10,075 bases of DNA from JBEKCP01 sp050014815. GTDB taxonomy: Bacteria > Planctomycetota > Planctomycetia > Pirellulales > Thermoguttaceae. Made by a program: the position numbers and the translations under genes. The stretch is from contig JBEKCP010000153.1 in the NCBI GenBank assembly GCA_050014815.1, positions 1 to 10,075 on the forward strand. The letters run 5' to 3'. This document shows, in pieces, positions 6,294 to 10,075 of the stretch. The notes under the pieces were generated by a model that was given only the letters and a program-made list of their open reading frames with translations, had not been told where the DNA came from and did no database searches. Every line of letters begins with the position of its first letter. Positions within the stretch are counted from its first letter, which is position 1.

Positions 6294-6712
6294 CGCGGTT
6301 CGTCCTGGATTGCTCCGTAACGATGGCATGGTGTTTCCAGGATGAGACCAGCGCCATCGCCGATGCTGCGCTGGCGGCGCTGGCCGACAATGAAGCGATT
6401 GTGCCCGATATTTGGCCGCTGGAAGTGGCCAATGTTCTGGTCTTGGCGGAGAAGAAGGGTCGCATCACGGCCGCCAGGGTCCCCAGATGCGTGTCAATGC
6501 TCCAGGGCCTCCCAATCAGCGTGGATTTGCATACCCGCGAAAAGGCATTCACCGACATCCTCTCGCTGGCCCGCAGCCATCAAATCACCGCCTACGACGC
6601 CGCCTATCTCGAATTGGCAATCCGCGAGGGCGTCAGCCTGGCGACCTTGGATGAGGGGCTTGGCCGGGCGGCGCGAGCGGCGGGGGTCGAGGTCTTCAGG
6701 GCGGGCACTTGA
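6290..6712 (+). CDS. vapC: PIN-domain ribonuclease toxin, VapC family
   Basis: 140 residues, full PIN length. The four acidic residues that hold the catalytic Mg/Mn are in place: Asp7 (FVLDCSV), Glu45 (PLEVANVL), Asp103 (TAYDAAYLELA) and Asp121 (LATLDEGL). VapC toxins cut tRNA or rRNA when freed from the antitoxin and arrest growth. The start codon overlaps the antitoxin stop, so the two are co-translated. The set of active-site residues and the absence of frameshifts argue for a functional toxin. The RNA target cannot be read from the sequence. No terminator is visible in the 50 bases to the convergent gene end at 6763. Confidence 0.94.
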   Translation: MTRFVLDCSVTMAWCFQDETSAIADAALAALADNEAIVPDIWPLEVANVLVLAEKKGRITAARVPRCVSMLQGLPISVDLHTREKAFTDILSLARSHQITAYDAAYLELAIREGVSLATLDEGLGRAARAAGVEVFRAGT

Positions 6713-6762
6713 TTACGGACGACTGGCGGTCGGCACAAACCCCTCCTGAAAACGCCCGGCAA

Positions 6763-7278
6763 CTATTCCTGTGCCAAGTAGGTCCTTGCACATTGCCGCA
6801 CTTTTTCGTGACGGTGCTTCAAGCACTCTCTCCAGAACGCGGTCTTAACGCCGGGAACACAGGACAACGCTTTCGTCGCCAAATGAGTCCGCCTCGCGCT
6901 CGTGTCGGCTTCAATAATGCCTTTCAAGAAATCAATGAGAGGTTGGCTGTCACAACGATGGCACAGTATATGGTATGCCGTTTCGTCCCGGAATCCTAAT
7001 GAATCGAAGCACTCAATCAGCACGTTGCCTTGTCGCGAGTCAATAAACGGCATCAGCTTCTTTGCGACCCCATACGTTTGCTCTTTCCAAGAGGGGTGCG
7101 TGGCGAGCTGGCGGATGACAATCTCCGCGTAGCGCTTTCCGCCCATCTTGCAAAGCAAATCGACGGCTGCCTGCCTTACGTCATTTCGTCGATGCACCAA
7201 ACAGCGCATGACGCGCGGTTCATCGAGCTTCAGCGGATTCGGTTCGCTTGTCTTTAGGAACGCGATTTCGTCGTGCAT
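6763..7278 (-). CDS. HEAT-like repeat protein of unknown function
   Basis: 171 residues. An in-frame TAG four codons upstream of the ATG at 7278 fixes the start at or after this Met. The Shine-Dalgarno is weak. The sequence is helical throughout, with segments of HEAT type such as RCLVHRRNDVRQAAVDLLCKMG (about 25-46) and RECLKHRHEKVRQCARTYLAQ (150-170). The VRQxA pattern recurs, as in HEAT repeats. Such proteins are scaffolds without catalysis, so no activity can be assigned. Five cysteines (C26, C43, C90, C106, C109) are spread along it. It ends convergently 50 bases from the vapC stop. The 104 bases between its start and the end of the next minus-strand gene hold nothing I recognise. Stand-alone immunity-like helical-repeat proteins are an alternative reading. 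Confidence 0.72.
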   Translation of the reverse strand: MHDEIAFLKTSEPNPLKLDEPRVMRCLVHRRNDVRQAAVDLLCKMGGKRYAEIVIRQLATHPSWKEQTYGVAKKLMPFIDSRQGNVLIECFDSLGFRDETAYHILCHRCDSQPLIDFLKGIIEADTSARRTHLATKALSCVPGVKTAFWRECLKHRHEKVRQCARTYLAQE

Positions 7279-7382
7279 CGGACTCAGCTAGCATTGGGGG
7301 GGCTTGGGGTCGCGCCGTCGTTTGTCATCACCGGGCAGGTGGCAACGTCAGCCAGCGAACGGCTCACCCAGAGCCTTGTCCA

Positions 7383-7640
7383 TCACGATTGTCCGTGCAG
7401 TTGGGAACGGGCCTTGGCCTGCAAGACGGCAATCACGTCAATGGCGTGCAGATAGCCGACGTACTCTTCCCGTTCCTCGGCGGTCAGCAGACCTTCGTTG
7501 GATCGCTCGGCTAGATAGTCGATGCGACCCTGCATGGCATCGTCCGCCCGCAGGTCCGCCACTTTGGCGGCGACATCCGGCGAGAGACAGCCAGCAAGCG
7601 GCTCCAACAAACGCTCCAGGTGGATGGCCGCGATGCTCAT
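7383..7640 (-). CDS. Small conserved-looking hypothetical protein (LLTAEEREEY motif)
   Basis: 85 residues from the ATG at 7640, which has GGAGAG just upstream; an ATG at 7670 would add ten residues but has a poor ribosome site. The protein is acidic and helical. It has a central ERSNEGLLTAEEREEY (45-60) followed by DVIAVLQAKARSQL (68-81). I recall this arrangement from many short unannotated proteins in planctomycetes and cyanobacteria, sometimes next to small nuclease genes; no nuclease is seen here. TAGAAT on the minus strand (7674-7679) may be a -10 without a good -35. Function is unknown. Confidence 0.72.
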   Translation of the reverse strand: MSIAAIHLERLLEPLAGCLSPDVAAKVADLRADDAMQGRIDYLAERSNEGLLTAEEREEYVGYLHAIDVIAVLQAKARSQLHGQS

Positions 7641-7758
7641 AAAGCTCTCCGGGTGAGGAACCCCAACCATCCTATTCTACCCCATCTGGTAGGGTGCTGC
7701 CTAGTGGTTCATCCCTCAAGAACAGCCCTCGCCCCAATCTCCTGCGCGACTTTTGCTA

Positions 7759-7788
7759 TTGAGCCGTTTCGGCCGTTTGGGGGATAAT
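7759..7788 (+). promoter_or_regulatory. Promoter candidate for the glycosyltransferase operon
   Basis: TTGAGC (7759-7764) and GATAAT (7783-7788) lie 18 bases apart in the 296-base space between the divergent small gene and the glycosyltransferase. Transcription from here would give a leader of about 140 bases carrying the two hairpins described next. Spacing and -10 are good; the -35 matches four of six positions. Confidence 0.4.
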
Positions 7789-7847
7789 CCGGCCCTTTGA
7801 GCGGCTGCCCAACAACACAAAGAGCTGCCTGCTCTGATCGCGATTCT

Positions 7848-7929
7848 CCCTCACCCCCAGCCCCTCTCCCGCAAGGGGAGAGGGGAGTAATTGTTCACCC
7901 CATGCCCCTCTCGCCCAAAGGGAGAGGGG
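7848..7929. repeat. Two copies of the CCCCTCTCCC/GGGAGAGGGG hairpin repeat
   Basis: In the first copy CCCCTCTCCC (7861-7870) pairs perfectly with 7876-7885 around five bases, preceded by CCCTCACCCCCAG. In the second, CCCCTCTC (7905-7912) pairs with GAGAGGGG (7922-7929), and two more pairs form inside if G7913 is bulged. This CCCTCACCCCCAGCCCCTCT family is a widely scattered repeat in many bacterial phyla (from memory). The tail of the second copy carries the purine run that precedes the glycosyltransferase start. Confidence 0.82.
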
Positions 7930-7932
7930 AGG
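7926..7932 (+). promoter_or_regulatory. Ribosome binding site embedded in a hairpin repeat
   Basis: GGGGAGG (7926-7932) ends four bases before the ATG at 7937 and supports that start. Four of its G residues belong to the 3' arm of the second hairpin (7905-7929), so folding of the leader could hide part of the site. Confidence 0.6.
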
Positions 7933-7936
7933 TTTA

Positions 7937-9211
7937 ATGGATTACCCCTGGCTTATCGCCTATCTCGTCCTGGCCGGCGCGGCGGTGGTCCAGTCGCTGC
8001 TGGTGGCCTTGCAGGCGTGGGAGCACCGCCGCCACGGCCGGTCCTGCCTCCGTAACCTGGATCGCTTCCAGACCACCGGTCGATGCTGCGTGCTGGTGCC
8101 CTGCAAGGGTTCCGAAGCGGACCTGGAAGAAAACCTCCGCGCGGTAATGCACCAGGACTACCACGACTACGAGGTCACGTTCATCGTCCAGACCGCCGAC
8201 GACCCCGCCTGCGAGGCAATCCGCCGCGTCATGGCCGACGGCGGGCAGGTGGCGTCGCGGCTCTTGGTGGCCGGCCGGGCGACCAGCAGCGGGCAGAAGG
8301 TCCACAACTTGTTGGCCGCCACGGCGAAAATTCCTTCCGAAATCGCCTTCCTGGCCTTTCTGGACTCCGACAGCCACCCGCGGCCGGAGTGGCTTCGCCT
8401 GGCGATTGCCCGGCTGGACCCCCAGCAGCCCCAGGCCACGACCGGCTACCGCTGGTTCGTGCCCCGGCGGGCGACCCTGGCCAACTACCTGTTGACCAGC
8501 ATCAACTGCTCCCTGATGGCCCTATCGAGCCGGCGGACCCGCGGCCTGGTGTGGGGCGGCTCCTGGGCCATCCGCCGCGAGGCCTTCGAGCAGATCGGAC
8601 TCCGCGAGGCCTGGCAAGGGACCCTGAGCGACGACCTGGTGGCCAGCCGGACCCTGGGCCGGCGACGCTTCTTCGTGCGGTTCGAGCCCGGCTGCGTCGT
8701 GGCTTCGCCGATGGACTACTCGCCGCGGGAAATGTTCTCGTTCCTCCGGCGGCAGTACCTGATCGCTCGCCACTACGTGCCTTCCTGGTGGTGGTTCGCC
8801 CTGGTCAACACCACGATCCGCAATCTCGCGTGGCTCGTCTCGCTCGGCCTGCTGGGTAGCGGTCTCATGGGAGCGGGCGTGGCGGCGTGGGTCCCCGGCA
8901 CGGTCCTCGCCGTGCTCTACGGGCTGGACATCTACCGCGGTCGGCTGATTCAAGACCTGGCCGAGCCCTACCTCGGGGAGGCGAGCCTCGGCCTTCGCGG
9001 CTGGCTTCGGATCCATCTCTGGCTCGGCCCGGCGGCCGGACTGGTCCATTGGCTGGGCATCCTCAGCGCGGCGGTCGGCCGGAGCATCACGTGGCGGGGC
9101 ATCCACTACCGGCTCGCGCGCGGCGGAAAGATCGCCGGCATTTCGCACGACGGTGCAAAGCCCGCTATTGGCAATTTTCTCCAACCCCAAAGACGTCGAA
9201 AGGCAGCCTGA
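7937..9211 (+). CDS. Membrane GT2 glycosyltransferase, ceramide glucosyltransferase/HpnI-like
   Basis: 424 residues. One N-terminal membrane helix (about 5-26) is followed by a cytoplasmic GT-A domain. CVLVPCKGSEADLEENL (51-67) is the nucleotide-sugar-binding entry, QTADDP (85-90) gives an Asp pair, FLDSDS (141-146) the metal-binding DxD-like site, TLSDDLVAS (229-237) the catalytic-base region, and RRQYLIARHY (271-280) the counterpart of the (Q/R)xxRW motif. Three to four hydrophobic segments fill about 285-385, and ITWRGIHYRL (384-393) is an ending I associate with the GT21/HpnI branch. The family moves a sugar from a nucleotide donor to a lipid at the membrane; in HpnI-type enzymes the acceptor is a hopanoid. 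The next gene encodes a B12-type radical SAM protein, the kind that follows hpnI in hopanoid clusters, but no squalene-hopene cyclase is in the window, so the acceptor is open. The residues after about 400 are a polar tail. Confidence 0.87.
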   Translation: MDYPWLIAYLVLAGAAVVQSLLVALQAWEHRRHGRSCLRNLDRFQTTGRCCVLVPCKGSEADLEENLRAVMHQDYHDYEVTFIVQTADDPACEAIRRVMADGGQVASRLLVAGRATSSGQKVHNLLAATAKIPSEIAFLAFLDSDSHPRPEWLRLAIARLDPQQPQATTGYRWFVPRRATLANYLLTSINCSLMALSSRRTRGLVWGGSWAIRREAFEQIGLREAWQGTLSDDLVASRTLGRRRFFVRFEPGCVVASPMDYSPREMFSFLRRQYLIARHYVPSWWWFALVNTTIRNLAWLVSLGLLGSGLMGAGVAAWVPGTVLAVLYGLDIYRGRLIQDLAEPYLGEASLGLRGWLRIHLWLGPAAGLVHWLGILSAAVGRSITWRGIHYRLARGGKIAGISHDGAKPAIGNFLQPQRRRKAA

Positions 9212-9244
9212 ATCGCGGCATGCCCAAACCGTCGAGTTGAGAAA

Positions 9245-9334
9245 GTTTAGCGGGCGGGCTTGCCCGCCGAGTACTGGTTGGCCCACCATGACTCTCTCGG
9301 CGCACCCAAAGGGTACCCGGCCCGCCCGCTAAAC
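9245..9334. repeat. 90-bp element with perfect 15-bp terminal inverted repeats
   Basis: GTTTAGCGGGCGGGC (9245-9259) is exactly complementary to 9320-9334. Inside the left end a second hairpin can form, GGCGGGC (9253-9259) with GCCCGCC (9262-9268), and GGGTACCC at 9311-9318 is palindromic. The element fills most of the 151-base gap between the glycosyltransferase stop and the radical SAM start. It looks like a small palindromic mobile repeat or an RNA hairpin inserted within an operon. TTGAG occurs on both sides (9237-9241 and 9339-9343) but not directly at the ends, so a target-site duplication is not shown. Confidence 0.75.
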
Positions 9335-9362
9335 GGCATTGAGGAAACACCAGGATCCACTC

Positions 9363-10075
9363 ATGCACGTCATTCTCTGGGACACGCGAACGCTGGACGT
9401 CTCGAAGGACTTCGCCGGCGGTTTCGGCGTGGGGCAGTACCCGGTCGGCGGAGACTTCCGGGACCGCGTGATCCGCTGGTTCTACACCCGCGATCGGCGG
9501 CCGGCGGCCCTCCTCTGGGCCCACCTGACGGCCATCTTCCGCCGCCTGGGGCACCGGGTCGAGTACGTCCTGGACCGTGAGCCGCCGCAGGCCGACCTCT
9601 ACGTATTCTTCCCCTCGCTGATCACCCTGGCCGTGGAGCGCCAGGTAATGGCCCGGCTGCTGGCCCAACGGCCCGGGGCCCGCGTGCTGGTCGTGGGCAC
9701 GGCGGCCTCGGTCCTGCCGGAGGCATTTGCCGGGCTGGGCGTGACCGTCGTGCGGGGCGAGGCGGAACGGCTCTTGTGGGACCTCCGCGCGGTGCTGGAC
9801 CAAGGGGCGGCGGAAGTTTCCGTGGGACTGGTGGAAGACCTCGACCGGTTGCCGCCGCCCGACTGGTCGCTCTTGGGGCCGGAGCGGTTCCGCATCGGCT
9901 ACGACTTCTGGCGTTTTCCGACGGCGCTGGTGCAGGCGAGCCGGGGGTGCCCGCTGCGGTGCAATTACTGCCCCTACCTGGTCGTGAGCAAATCATCCGT
10001 GCGGGTGCGGAGCCCCGAGGCCGTGGCGGACGAGATCCGGCATGGGATGCGGCGATGGGGCTTCCGCTCGTTCAA
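9363..10075 (+). CDS. B12-binding-domain radical SAM enzyme, HpnJ/BchE-like (partial, runs off the window)
   Basis: 237 residues are visible from the ATG at 9363, with a modest AGGA (9352-9355) upstream. Residues about 50-145 fit a cobalamin-binding Rossmann-like domain: a long helix, ADLYVFFPS, ARVLVVGTAASVLPEAF, then VTVVRGEAERLLWDL, where GEAE matches the GE-E ending common in this group. No DxHxxG motif is seen, which is usual for this radical SAM subfamily. The linker DRLPPPDW (161-168) is characteristic. QASRGCPLRCNYCPY (191-205) provides Cys196, Cys200 and Cys203, the CxxxCxxC ligands of the 4Fe-4S cluster that cleaves S-adenosylmethionine. The C-terminal half is outside. Related enzymes do radical methylations, ring contractions or cyclisations on lipids, pigments and natural products. 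With the lipid-type glycosyltransferase upstream, lipid head-group modification is my inference. Confidence 0.9.
   Translation, partial: MHVILWDTRTLDVSKDFAGGFGVGQYPVGGDFRDRVIRWFYTRDRRPAALLWAHLTAIFRRLGHRVEYVLDREPPQADLYVFFPSLITLAVERQVMARLLAQRPGARVLVVGTAASVLPEAFAGLGVTVVRGEAERLLWDLRAVLDQGAAEVSVGLVEDLDRLPPPDWSLLGPERFRIGYDFWRFPTALVQASRGCPLRCNYCPYLVVSKSSVRVRSPEAVADEIRHGMRRWGFRSF

Noticed and set aside
7861..7929. CRISPR-like array from the two similar hairpins
   Set aside because: Only two imperfect copies with self-complementary arms and no regular spacers; they fit a common dispersed palindrome.
9237..9343. TTGAG flanking the 90-bp palindrome as a target-site duplication
   Set aside because: The copies are three and four bases away from the element ends, and five bases can match by chance.
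8522..9803. Minus-strand frames opposite the glycosyltransferase and radical SAM genes
   Set aside because: Shadows of genes with clear GT2 and CxxxCxxC motifs on the plus strand.

Overview
The window looks like a chromosomal segment of a GC-rich, LPS-bearing, diderm bacterium, most probably a planctomycete (Pirellulales-like). Three things support this: two unusually long type I signal peptidases in tandem, an LptB-type ATPase, and an intergenic palindrome (5074-5140) of a kind I remember as widely dispersed in planctomycete genomes. The taxonomic call is inference from memory; no search was run.

Layout. Positions 1-93 may hold the C-terminal end of an upstream gene, followed by a long palindrome (127-206) and a noncoding stretch. 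A tRNA-Arg(ACG) lies at 574-647 with a hairpin terminator candidate just downstream. A minus-strand gene (864-1703) encodes a PilZ domain, one membrane segment and an extracytoplasmic helical tail resembling Spy/CpxP. Divergent from it, two type I signal peptidase genes (1834-3273 and 3275-5053) are separated by one base. Both proteins carry a four-cysteine zinc-ribbon-like insert after the catalytic Ser box. Both also carry a roughly 250-residue insert between the Lys box and the GDN box, whose second half reads as a LamG/jelly-roll-like beta domain. A palindrome follows, then lptB (5205-5996).

A compact type II toxin-antitoxin pair follows (Phd/YefM antitoxin 6054-6293, PIN/VapC toxin 6290-6712), with a clear sigma70 promoter and two operator palindromes over its -10. 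Two minus-strand accessory genes come next: a HEAT-like protein (6763-7278) and an 85-residue unknown (7383-7640). The last block is on the plus strand. It has a promoter candidate, two pyrimidine/purine hairpins of a common dispersed repeat, a membrane GT2 glycosyltransferase (7937-9211) resembling ceramide glucosyltransferase/HpnI, a 90-bp palindromic element, and the start of a B12-binding-type radical SAM enzyme (9363 to the window end).

How the parts relate. The signal peptidases and LptB belong to envelope biogenesis, and the glycosyltransferase/radical SAM pair may modify a lipid. The TA pair and the two small minus-strand genes look like accessory cargo. Four different palindromic repeats occupy the intergenic spaces. 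One of them appears to supply the ribosome binding site of the glycosyltransferase.
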